From Acidobacteriota bacterium (GTDB lineage: Bacteria > Acidobacteriota > Aminicenantia > Aminicenantales > Aminicenantaceae): 5,914 nucleotides of DNA. This document shows, piece by piece, positions 1 through 5,689 of the stretch. Every line of letters starts with the position of its first letter. Within the stretch, counting starts at the first letter, position 1. The notes beneath the pieces are model-generated. The model did not search any database. It had not been told where the DNA came from and saw nothing but the letters and a program-made list of their open reading frames with translations. The position numbers and the translations under genes were made by a program. The stretch spans positions 1 through 5,914 of the forward strand of contig JAUWSR010000243.1 of NCBI GenBank assembly GCA_030609975.1, in the 5' to 3' direction.

Positions 1-27
1 ATTATCGATTACTTAGATAATATTTTC

Positions 28-74
28 TTTCAGTTTATTTCAGTCTGTTTTGGTATTTTTAGGTGCCATTTGGT
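28..74. repeat. 10-bp-phased TTTnRGT array upstream of the repressor promoter
   Basis: Five degenerate units start at exactly 10-bp steps: TTTCAGT (28), TTTCAGT (38), TTTTGGT (48), TTTAGGT (58) and ATTTGGT (68). The first four fit TTTnRGT and the fifth keeps the TTTGGT part, shifted by one base. T-tracts repeated once per helical turn are known to bend DNA, so the stretch may be intrinsically curved. It could also hold a set of same-face protein sites. It ends about 60 bp before the -35 at 137. The units are visible directly; their function is unknown, and low complexity in a T-rich region could explain part of the pattern. Confidence 0.45.
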
Positions 75-89
75 CACGAAATGGTCACG
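71..89. repeat. TGGTCACG direct repeat, 11-bp spacing
   Basis: TGGTCACG occurs at 71-78 and again at 82-89, separated by AAA, so the two perfect 8-mers lie one helical turn apart. CATTT (67-71) and AAATG (79-83) also form a small inverted repeat around the first copy. The arrangement looks like a site for a dimeric DNA-binding protein. It continues the phased array that precedes it, with the step changing from 10 to 11 bp. The binding protein cannot be named. Arm-type recombinase sites are a possible alternative, but no recombinase gene lies in the window. Confidence 0.45.
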
Positions 90-136
90 GAGAAGAATGC
101 AGATTTGTGCTTGGTGTAAAATATTTTAATTTTTTC

Positions 137-165
137 TTGACAAATGACTACATCTGTAATATTTT
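137..165 (+). promoter_or_regulatory. Sigma-70-type promoter of the repressor/M56 operon
   Basis: A perfect -35 hexamer TTGACA (137-142) is followed after 17 nt by TATTTT (160-165), a moderate -10. TAATAT at 157-162 is a weaker option with only a 14-nt spacer. Transcription would begin near 172, about 30 nt before the repressor start codon at 202, which leaves room for its Shine-Dalgarno site. The surrounding region is AT-rich, and an operator-like dyad lies in the spacer, which supports a regulated promoter here. Confidence 0.7.
149..158. promoter_or_regulatory. BlaI/MecI/CopY-type operator (TACAnnTGTA)
   Basis: TACATCTGTA is an inverted repeat with the exact TACA-n2-TGTA core known from BlaI, MecI and CopY operators. 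It extends loosely outward, with A147 pairing to T160 across one mismatched pair. It lies between the -35 (137-142) and the -10 (160-165), so a bound repressor would block RNA polymerase. The next gene encodes a repressor of this family, so autoregulation is the natural reading. I found no second copy of this core upstream of the histidine kinase gene. Confidence 0.75.
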
Positions 166-189
166 ATCAATATGACTACTAATGTAATC

Positions 190-204
190 AAGGAAAAAGC
201 AATG
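190..204 (+). promoter_or_regulatory. Ribosome binding site deciding the repressor start
   Basis: AAGGA at 190-194 lies 7 nt before the ATG at 202. The in-frame ATG at 172 has no purine-rich site before it and falls at about the predicted transcription start. It would also add ten residues (MTTNVIKEKA) that are not typical of the family. The start at 202 gives MKKELPRIADSEW, which resembles usual BlaI-family N-termini. Confidence 0.8.
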
Positions 205-582
205 AAAAAAGAATTACCCAGAATAGCCGACTCGGAGTGGCGTGTGATGCAGATACTTTGGGAGCACGGTCCTCTGACAGCAAATGACATTGTCAATGCG
301 CTGTCAGGTGAAGTGAAGTGGAAACCCAGAACGATCAAGACTTTAATAAGTAGACTTGTGAAGAAAGGTGCAGTCAAGGTAATACAGGGGGGCTACCGGT
401 ATCAGTATTCCGCTGCTGTAGATGAGTCTGCGTGTATCCGATCTGAGACTAGATCTTTCGTTCAGCGTGTCTACAAGGGAACAATGACTCCAGCTCTCGC
501 TACTTTCCTTGAGGATGCCGACCTCTCAGCCCAAGAGATAAACGATCTGCAGGAGATCCTCGACAAGAAAAAAGGAGAATAA
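202..582 (+). CDS. BlaI/MecI/CopY-family transcriptional repressor
   Basis: This 126-residue protein has the length and layout of BlaI/MecI repressors, cytoplasmic dimers that bind TACAnnTGTA operators. Residues 8-70 form the winged helix: the first helix carries SEWRVMQILWEHG (11-23), the recognition helix is RTIKTLISRLVKKG (43-56), and the wing is GGYRYQYS (63-70). Residues 75-126 are the helical dimerisation part, ending DLSAQEINDLQEIL plus a lysine-rich tail. Compared from memory with S. aureus BlaI, the C-terminal part aligns without gaps and places T101-F102 where BlaI is cleaved (N101-F102). The phenylalanine is kept and the asparagine is not. The stop codon is separated by 2 nt from the next ATG, and the downstream Shine-Dalgarno site (AGGAG, 573-577) lies inside this gene, so translation is probably coupled to the M56 partner. 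The family is clear. The regulated genes beyond its own operon are unknown, and a beta-lactam link is not supported here. Confidence 0.93.
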   Translation: MKKELPRIADSEWRVMQILWEHGPLTANDIVNALSGEVKWKPRTIKTLISRLVKKGAVKVIQGGYRYQYSAAVDESACIRSETRSFVQRVYKGTMTPALATFLEDADLSAQEINDLQEILDKKKGE

Positions 583-584
583 AG

Positions 585-3503
585 ATGGAAGCTTTAGTAA
601 CCTCTATTCAGCCTTTTTTTGGCTGGCTTCTGCAGACGAGCTTGAGTGCAAGCGTGGTCATCTGTCTGATTCTGGCAGCTCAAAAGGTTTTAGGCGGCAA
701 GTTGGGTCCACGCTGGTGTCATTCCCTTTGGCTGGTTCTGTTAATACGATTGGTACTGCCAGGGACATTTCCGAGCCAGGTTGATCTTCTCAGTCTTGTC
801 CCTTCATTTGATCGGCAAATTCAAAAGCAGCAGCCATCTGACACTGCTAAAGAGCAAGAGGCCACCCCGGCCATTCAAGTCTCCGATTCCGCTGAAGCGA
901 AACCGGCTCCTAGGCCAGAATCGGCTGCCGGATCTATAGAGCAAGCGAATCCGAAACCAGGGCTGTTCTCCGATGTGCAAAGCAAACCGAAGCCAGGGGT
1001 GACATTCCTCCGCCGAACCCTGCCTTATATTTGGTTTGCCGGCGCAATGGTGATCGGATTATATCTTCTCATGAGCAACTTTTTCCTATGGCGAATTGTC
1101 AGGCGGGAGCGTCTTTTAATCGATCAGAAGACCTTGGAACTTTTTGAAGAGTGCAAAGAGCAGATTGGCGTCCAAACGCTTGTTGGCCTTATACCGAGCT
1201 CTCAAATCAAGAGTCCGGCTCTCTTCGGCTTTGTCCGGCCCCGTCTTCTGCTGCCCATGAAGATGCTCGAGAAAGCCAGCCAACAGGAGCTGCGGTATAT
1301 CTTTCTTCATGAGTTGGCCCATCTCAAACGTCATGACATCTACCTGGGGTGGCTGACCAGCTTTGTGCAGATCTTACATTGGTTCAATCCCTTGGTCTGG
1401 TATGCCTTCTATCGTTTGAGGGTCGACCGGGAACTTTCCTGTGATGCTTTAGTTCTCTCTCGAACGGGAAAAGAAAAATCAAAAGAATACGGACAAGCCA
1501 TAGTCGGGCTCGCACGTCACTTCTCTCGTTCGCGGCCTCTGCCGGCCATGGCGGGGATTCTGGAAAACAGATCACAATTAAAAAGGAGGATCACAATGAT
1601 CGCCCAATTTAATAAGAACTCTTATCAATGGTCACCTCTGGCTGTTTTTTTGATTCTGGCTGTAAGCGTTGTTTCGCTCTCCTTTGCCGTCGGGGGCTGG
1701 GATCAAAACACTTTTTTGCCAAAGTCTGAGCCAAAAATCTCGCTTCGCAGAGTAGAAACAGGCCCCATATCGGACCTCTCCGGCCCACCGTCTCTGGATG
1801 GCCGGTACTTGTGTGATGTTGAGAAAACAAATCTGATTATTCGTGATCTGGTCACAGGCGAGGATCGAGTTCTGACTGAATGGTCCAGGGGATCTGATTC
1901 CTACCCTGTCATATCTCCAGAGAGCAGACATGTCGCTTACACCGACCAGGGGAAACTTCAACTGATTAATATGGACAGTACGGGGCACCGTATTCTTTAT
2001 CAATTTACAAAAGACGAAAGATTCAATATACGTCTGTGGACACCCGATGGAGATCATATCCTGGGTGCTTTCTATAAAGGCGAAAAAGGTGACAAAAATA
2101 TGCAGTTTGTCACCTTCTCAATCAAAGACGGTTCCATGCAGGTGCTCCACACATTTGAAACTCCCTGGAATTTCTGGAGAAGTGGGATGGCGATTTCGCC
2201 TGATGGGCGTTACATCGCCTACGAACGGCCGCAGGAGAAAGACCCTGAGGACAAGGACATTTATATCCTCGACATCGAACATGATAAAACCGATTGTGTG
2301 GTTCAACATGCTGCTCACGATAAATTATTGGGCTGGACACCGGACAATAATTACCTATTTTTTGCCAGTAACCGTATGACGGGAATTCCAGGTGTACACG
2401 CTATTTCAAATACCTGGGATGCCTACCTTTTGCCGGTGTCCGGAGGCAGGCGGCAGGGGGCACCTGAGCTCATCAAGCACAACATACCCGGCAAGATCAA
2501 ACCCAAAGGATTTACGCGTGATGGTGGCTTTTTTTACGCGGTCGAGTTTGACACCGTATCGGCTGTTGTGGCGGATGTGGATATGCAGACAGGCCAGCTG
2601 ATGTCAAGACCCCAGGCGGTGGGACAGACAGGAGCTGACCTTTCGCCTGCCTGGTCGCCTGATGGCCAGTACTTGGCGTATGCTGTGCATAAATCCGATG
2701 AATCTGGGATTATTCGCATCCGAAACATGGAAACGGGTCAAGAACGGGAACTTGATCCCGATCTGCCGCCTTTCTTCCTGTTGCGGTGGTCTCCTGATGG
2801 AAAATATTTTCTTGTGTCGATTTTCGAGTCGATGTATAAGCGAGATTTCCCACAGTATATCTACCAGATAGATGCCGGCACGGGCGAACGTGTGGTTCTG
2901 GTGCAGAGTGAGACCACCATCCTGGGTGCAGCTCAACTTTCTCTTGATGGGAGGACATTGTACTATGTTCAACAACATCCAAAATCAAACAGAGCGAGCC
3001 TTATGCTAAGAGACATGGAATCAGACCGTGAAGAAGAGATCTACGGTCTGGATGGTGCCAGTCTCGTTCATTTTCTATCTTTTGCTCTCTCGCCGGATGG
3101 ACAGCAGCTGGCCATTGCTTCCTTAAACATGAATCCCTCCAAAGGATCAGTAGAAAAGTATATCCTGACAATGCCGGCCAAAGGCGGCGAGCCCAGGGAA
3201 ATTCTGAAGACCGAAGCGAAACTACCAGGATGGCGAGCGATTGCGTGGACACCCGATGGACAGTCATTGCTCTTTATTGATTCCATCGCAGAGAGGGGGG
3301 GGGCCTTGTTTGTTATTCCTGCGGCCGGTGGGGAAGTACGGGAGCTCTGCAGACCCCAAACCATGACGTACGGTGTGTTGCTGCCTACACTGGATGCTCA
3401 CCCTGATGGAAAACGTTTTGCCTTTGACCACTTTGAGTATCGCCATGAAGTGTGGCTCATGGAGAACTTCCTTCCCAACACTATCGCCTCTAAGGAAAAA
3501 TGA
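585..3503 (+). CDS. BlaR1-like M56 membrane metalloprotease with C-terminal double PD40/TolB-type propeller
   Basis: This 972-residue membrane protein probably senses a signal outside the cytoplasm and inactivates the repressor encoded just upstream. Predicted membrane segments are at about 11-32, 44-60, 147-168 and 352-370. Residues 63-143 form a Pro/Ala/Lys/Glu-rich loop. The cytoplasmic protease domain lies between segments 3 and 4, with the zinc motif HELAH (242-246), then KRHD (248-251), WFNPLVW (266-272) and DRELSCD (281-287), where E283 is the likely third metal ligand. In BlaR1 a penicillin-binding domain of about 250 residues follows the last segment. Here about 600 residues carry 12 propeller motifs of SPDG/TPDG type, at 403, 444, 486, 538, 585, 644, 691, 736, 786, 836, 889 and 939, each followed by a beta strand such as YIAYE. 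At 41-59 residues per unit this fits two six-bladed propellers. No serine-acylation motif set is apparent. A Shine-Dalgarno site (AGGAG) lies 7 nt before the start. Family certain; ligand unknown. Confidence 0.93.
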   Translation: MEALVTSIQPFFGWLLQTSLSASVVICLILAAQKVLGGKLGPRWCHSLWLVLLIRLVLPGTFPSQVDLLSLVPSFDRQIQKQQPSDTAKEQEATPAIQVSDSAEAKPAPRPESAAGSIEQANPKPGLFSDVQSKPKPGVTFLRRTLPYIWFAGAMVIGLYLLMSNFFLWRIVRRERLLIDQKTLELFEECKEQIGVQTLVGLIPSSQIKSPALFGFVRPRLLLPMKMLEKASQQELRYIFLHELAHLKRHDIYLGWLTSFVQILHWFNPLVWYAFYRLRVDRELSCDALVLSRTGKEKSKEYGQAIVGLARHFSRSRPLPAMAGILENRSQLKRRITMIAQFNKNSYQWSPLAVFLILAVSVVSLSFAVGGWDQNTFLPKSEPKISLRRVETGPISDLSGPPSLDGRYLCDVEKTNLIIRDLVTGEDRVLTEWSRGSDSYPVISPESRHVAYTDQGKLQLINMDSTGHRILYQFTKDERFNIRLWTPDGDHILGAFYKGEKGDKNMQFVTFSIKDGSMQVLHTFETPWNFWRSGMAISPDGRYIAYERPQEKDPEDKDIYILDIEHDKTDCVVQHAAHDKLLGWTPDNNYLFFASNRMTGIPGVHAISNTWDAYLLPVSGGRRQGAPELIKHNIPGKIKPKGFTRDGGFFYAVEFDTVSAVVADVDMQTGQLMSRPQAVGQTGADLSPAWSPDGQYLAYAVHKSDESGIIRIRNMETGQERELDPDLPPFFLLRWSPDGKYFLVSIFESMYKRDFPQYIYQIDAGTGERVVLVQSETTILGAAQLSLDGRTLYYVQQHPKSNRASLMLRDMESDREEEIYGLDGASLVHFLSFALSPDGQQLAIASLNMNPSKGSVEKYILTMPAKGGEPREILKTEAKLPGWRAIAWTPDGQSLLFIDSIAERGGALFVIPAAGGEVRELCRPQTMTYGVLLPTLDAHPDGKRFAFDHFEYRHEVWLMENFLPNTIASKEK
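1584..1598 (+). promoter_or_regulatory. Internal Shine-Dalgarno and in-frame ATG inside the M56 gene
   Basis: A perfect AGGAGG (1584-1589), within AAAAGGAGGA, lies 6 nt before an in-frame ATG (1596-1598, Met338). It is stronger than the site in front of the gene's own start. Initiation here would give a 635-residue product that starts just before the fourth membrane segment (352-370) and holds the whole propeller region. That segment could act as a signal peptide, with SFA (366-368) as a possible cleavage site. Caution: AGG AGG also encodes R334-R335 of an 'LKRRI'-type sequence I recall as common in M56 proteins, so the match may be a by-product of coding. Confidence 0.45.
3295..3303 (+). repeat. 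Run of nine G in the propeller coding region
   Basis: Nine consecutive G residues fall within codons 904-907 (R-G-G-A), between the last two propeller motifs. The frame is intact with this count. Homopolymers of this length are prone to slippage and to sequencing error. A change of one base would replace the last 65 or so residues and remove the final blade. Confidence 0.6.
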
Positions 3504-3522
3504 CAAAGGGTGGATGGTGGGC

Positions 3523-3552
3523 GATACAGGATTTGAAGATACAAGGTTTCAA
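3523..3552. repeat. Imperfect 15-bp tandem repeat in the intergenic region
   Basis: GATACAGGATTTGAA (3523-3537) is followed directly by GATACAAGGTTTCAA (3538-3552), identical at 12 of 15 positions. The differences turn the ends into TTGAA and TTCAA, which can form a 5-bp stem with a 10-nt loop, followed by TTTT (3553-3556). That is too weak to call a terminator. No stronger terminator was seen between the M56 gene and the kinase gene, so read-through is possible. Confidence 0.4.
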
Positions 3553-3575
3553 TTTTAACAGAAGCTTCTCAAATG

Positions 3576-3608
3576 TTGACCAATTCTTGAACCAATCTTG
3601 ACACAAAA
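3576..3608 (+). promoter_or_regulatory. Three TTGA direct repeats at 11-bp spacing (possible response-regulator box)
   Basis: Three adjacent 11-bp units start at 3576 (TTGACCAATTC), 3587 (TTGAACCAATC) and 3598 (TTGACACAAAA). All begin with TTGA; units 1 and 2 agree at 8 of 11 positions and units 2 and 3 at 7 of 11. OmpR/PhoB-family regulators are known to bind tandem direct repeats of about 11 bp, and this array sits 50-80 bp upstream of a kinase/OmpR-type regulator pair. Autoregulation is therefore a reasonable inference. The third unit also contains a perfect -35-like TTGACA (3598-3603), but no acceptable -10 lies 16-18 bp downstream. Confidence 0.45.
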
Positions 3609-3632
3609 ATGGTGGAATCTCCTCCGCTGAAG

Positions 3633-3641
3633 TGTTATTTT
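3633..3641 (+). promoter_or_regulatory. Weak extended -10 candidate before the kinase gene
   Basis: TGTTATTTT reads as an extended -10 (TG-n-TATTTT), the same hexamer as the -10 of the first operon. No good -35 lies at the proper distance, which would fit an activator-dependent promoter. Against it, transcription would start near 3648, only about 10 nt before the ATG and at the edge of the AGGG ribosome binding site (3647-3650). It is listed only as the best candidate. Confidence 0.2.
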
Positions 3642-3657
3642 GGTTTAGGGTGGTCGA

Positions 3658-5688
3658 ATGCGGAATTTTTTGGCCCGCCGTCCGACCTGGATGCATTTTT
3701 TCTTTAATCCAAGTCAGAGACTTGTGGGAGTCTTTCTGATCTTCATTCTGCTTCCAGGAACATTTCTCGGTGTTTTTGCTCTTCGAGTGTTACGCCAGGA
3801 GGAGCAACTGGTCAAGCAGCGGACAAAGGAAAACCTGGAAAGAATAGCCAAAGAGATCGGCCGCGAGTTAGAATCAGAATTTAAAAGTTGGGACGTGAGC
3901 GTTGGCCTGGCGGCTGAATCGGGAATTTTGGGTACGGATTTTTTGCCGGAGATCATTCGACAGGCCCTTGAAGAACCTGGAGATGGAATTCTTTTATCCC
4001 GTGCCAAAGGAGACCTCAGCTCATTCCCCTCCGGTGCTCTGCTTTTTCTGTTAGACAGCCCATCTGCGCTGCTGCCTCCGACAAGTCGACCTCCTGCCGG
4101 TTTTTTTGAGGCTGAGTCGCTGGAAATCAAGCAAAAGGATTATACTAAAGCCATTCTTGCCTATCGGAACCTCTTGGAATCGGCCAAAACAGAAATAAGG
4201 GCCATGCTGTTACAGCGATTAGCCCGGACTCTTCGTAAGGCTGGCAGGCTTGATGAAGCCGCCGACACTTACAGGGATCTCCAGGGTATGGATACGGTTT
4301 TGATCGGTGGATTGCCCTCGGATTTTATAGGACGTTCCGAACTTTGTGCTTTAGCTGCCGAGCGCGGCGAGATGTCTGAACTGGGAGTTTTATCCCTTTC
4401 CTTATATCGTGATTTGGTGGGAGGAAAGTGGCTCCTCGATGAGCCTCGCTACATGTACTATTCGGATCGCTGCCGTTCCTGGTGTCGGGAAAGCCAGGTT
4501 CAGCCAGGTGAATTCGCCCGACTCCAAATGATGGAGGAGCGCAAGCTGGCTTTGACCCGTGCGGCCAAGGAATTCTCGATCGAACCGAGGAGGATTAGAA
4601 GTGACAGAAACGGAACACACCTCGGTTTTTGGCGGTCCGATCCATTCGCTGCAGTCGTCCTCTCAGAAAATTACTTGAGATTACGGTGGTGGCCCCAGAT
4701 TATATCTTCACAAGGGGAGGATCTTGACTCCGTTCTCTACTCTTCTGACGGGCATGTCCTTTTCGGTTCATCAGCCATGGAGGCTCCTCCTTTTGCCGTG
4801 GTTCAAAACTTGAGGATCGACAGCATGCCATGGCGTATTCAGATCTGGCCCAGAAATCCGGAAGTTATTCAGAGAGCTGTGAGGCAGAGGCAAAATCTTT
4901 TTTTGGCGATTCTGGTTTTTATCGGGGCGCTTTTGATCTTTGGAAGCTATATTACGGTGCGTATCGTGAGGCGGGAACTGGAGATTTCTCGAATGAGGGC
5001 GGACTTTGTCTCTACGGTCTCACACGAGTTCCGCTCTCCATTGACAGGAATCCGGCAATTGGGCGAGATGCTGCTCGACGGGCGGGTAATCGGCAGGAAG
5101 AAGCAGTACCAGTATTTCAAGATGATCGTTCAGGAGAGTGACAGGCTAACCCGTCTTGTGGAGAATATCCTCGATTTTTCCCGCATGGAAGAAGGCAGAA
5201 AGGAATACCGGTTTGAACCGCTAAACACTTCCCAATGGCTTCTTAGGTTGGTTATCGATTTTGAGAAGGAAATCACGACTGAGGGAGTAGCGGTAGAAGC
5301 ATCTAGTCCTGAAGGATTACCTGCGATCTCGGCCGACAACGAAGCGCTGGGATCTGCCGTACACAACCTTCTTGACAATGCGGTGAAATATTCCCCCGGA
5401 GAGAAAGTCGTGTGGCTCGACGCAAAGGCTGTAGGCAGTGAAGTCAGAATCGCTATCCATGACAAGGGAGTCGGTATTTCCGAGAGTGATCGGAAACACA
5501 TCTTTGATCGGTTCTATCGAGCCGACAGCGAAATTACCAAGCGGATCAAGGGGGCCGGACTTGGACTCAATCTTGTCCGGCACATTGTAACGGCCCACAA
5601 CGGCAGGGTTGAATGTGAAAGCAGAGTTGGGGAGGGAAGCACATTTTCCATCCGGATTCCAGCTTTACCGACCTCAGAAGGAGGTTGA
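3658..5688 (+). CDS. Membrane sensor histidine kinase with TPR-like extracytoplasmic domain
   Basis: This 676-residue kinase should phosphorylate the response regulator encoded 1 nt downstream. Membrane segments are predicted at about 22-42 and 414-434. The roughly 370 residues between them lie outside the cytoplasm and include two TPR-like helical pairs (about 150-180 and 182-211, with KAGRLDEAADTYRDL at 194-208). The rest of the sensor is not recognised. The second segment is followed after about 12 residues by the dimerisation helix, so there is no HAMP domain. The H-box is SHEFRSPL with phospho-acceptor H456; the N-box is HNLLDNAVKYSP with N570 and N574; G1 is DKGVG (602-606); the F-box is IFDRFYR (615-621); G2 is GAGLGL (632-637). 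All catalytic elements are present and the order is that of PhoR-like HisKA kinases. The start is supported by AGGG (3647-3650) 7 nt upstream and by the first membrane segment following soon after. The signal is unknown. Confidence 0.94.
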   Translation: MRNFLARRPTWMHFFFNPSQRLVGVFLIFILLPGTFLGVFALRVLRQEEQLVKQRTKENLERIAKEIGRELESEFKSWDVSVGLAAESGILGTDFLPEIIRQALEEPGDGILLSRAKGDLSSFPSGALLFLLDSPSALLPPTSRPPAGFFEAESLEIKQKDYTKAILAYRNLLESAKTEIRAMLLQRLARTLRKAGRLDEAADTYRDLQGMDTVLIGGLPSDFIGRSELCALAAERGEMSELGVLSLSLYRDLVGGKWLLDEPRYMYYSDRCRSWCRESQVQPGEFARLQMMEERKLALTRAAKEFSIEPRRIRSDRNGTHLGFWRSDPFAAVVLSENYLRLRWWPQIISSQGEDLDSVLYSSDGHVLFGSSAMEAPPFAVVQNLRIDSMPWRIQIWPRNPEVIQRAVRQRQNLFLAILVFIGALLIFGSYITVRIVRRELEISRMRADFVSTVSHEFRSPLTGIRQLGEMLLDGRVIGRKKQYQYFKMIVQESDRLTRLVENILDFSRMEEGRKEYRFEPLNTSQWLLRLVIDFEKEITTEGVAVEASSPEGLPAISADNEALGSAVHNLLDNAVKYSPGEKVVWLDAKAVGSEVRIAIHDKGVGISESDRKHIFDRFYRADSEITKRIKGAGLGLNLVRHIVTAHNGRVECESRVGEGSTFSIRIPALPTSEGG

Positions 5689-5689
5689 A

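Noticed and set aside
1..129. Reading frame open from the window edge to a stop at 127-129, as the end of an upstream gene.
   Set aside because: Its 42 codons are rich in Phe, Ile, Cys and Trp owing to T-rich repetitive DNA and match no family I know; better explained as non-coding.
172..201. Upstream ATG at 172 as the start of the repressor.
   Set aside because: It has no ribosome binding site and lies at the predicted transcription start; the ATG at 202 has AAGGA at good spacing and a family-like N-terminus.
1632..2057. A long open frame on the - strand (141 codons) within the propeller region.
   Set aside because: It lies opposite a clearly coding + strand gene with domain motifs throughout, has no recognisable domain and is best read as a shadow frame.
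585..3503. A true beta-lactam receptor (BlaR1/MecR1).
   Set aside because: The C-terminal region consists of propeller motifs, and the ordered SxxK, SxN and KTG set of penicillin-binding domains was not seen; no beta-lactamase gene is nearby.
3533..3556. Rho-independent terminator after the M56 gene (TTGAA, 10-nt loop, TTCAA, TTTT).
   Set aside because: The stem is only 5 bp, AT-rich and has a large loop; too weak to call.
3611..3625. Hairpin GGTGGA-ATC-TCCTCC in the leader of the kinase gene.
   Set aside because: A 6-bp stem with an internal T-T mismatch and no following T-run or conserved RNA motif; may be chance.
3598..3625. TTGACA at 3598 as the -35 of a standard promoter for the kinase operon.
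   Set aside because: The positions 16-18 bp downstream are GC-rich (around CCTCCG) and do not resemble a -10.
4830..5141. A 103-codon + strand frame overlapping the kinase core.
   Set aside because: It overlaps the second membrane segment and H-box of the kinase in another frame, without its own family signature.
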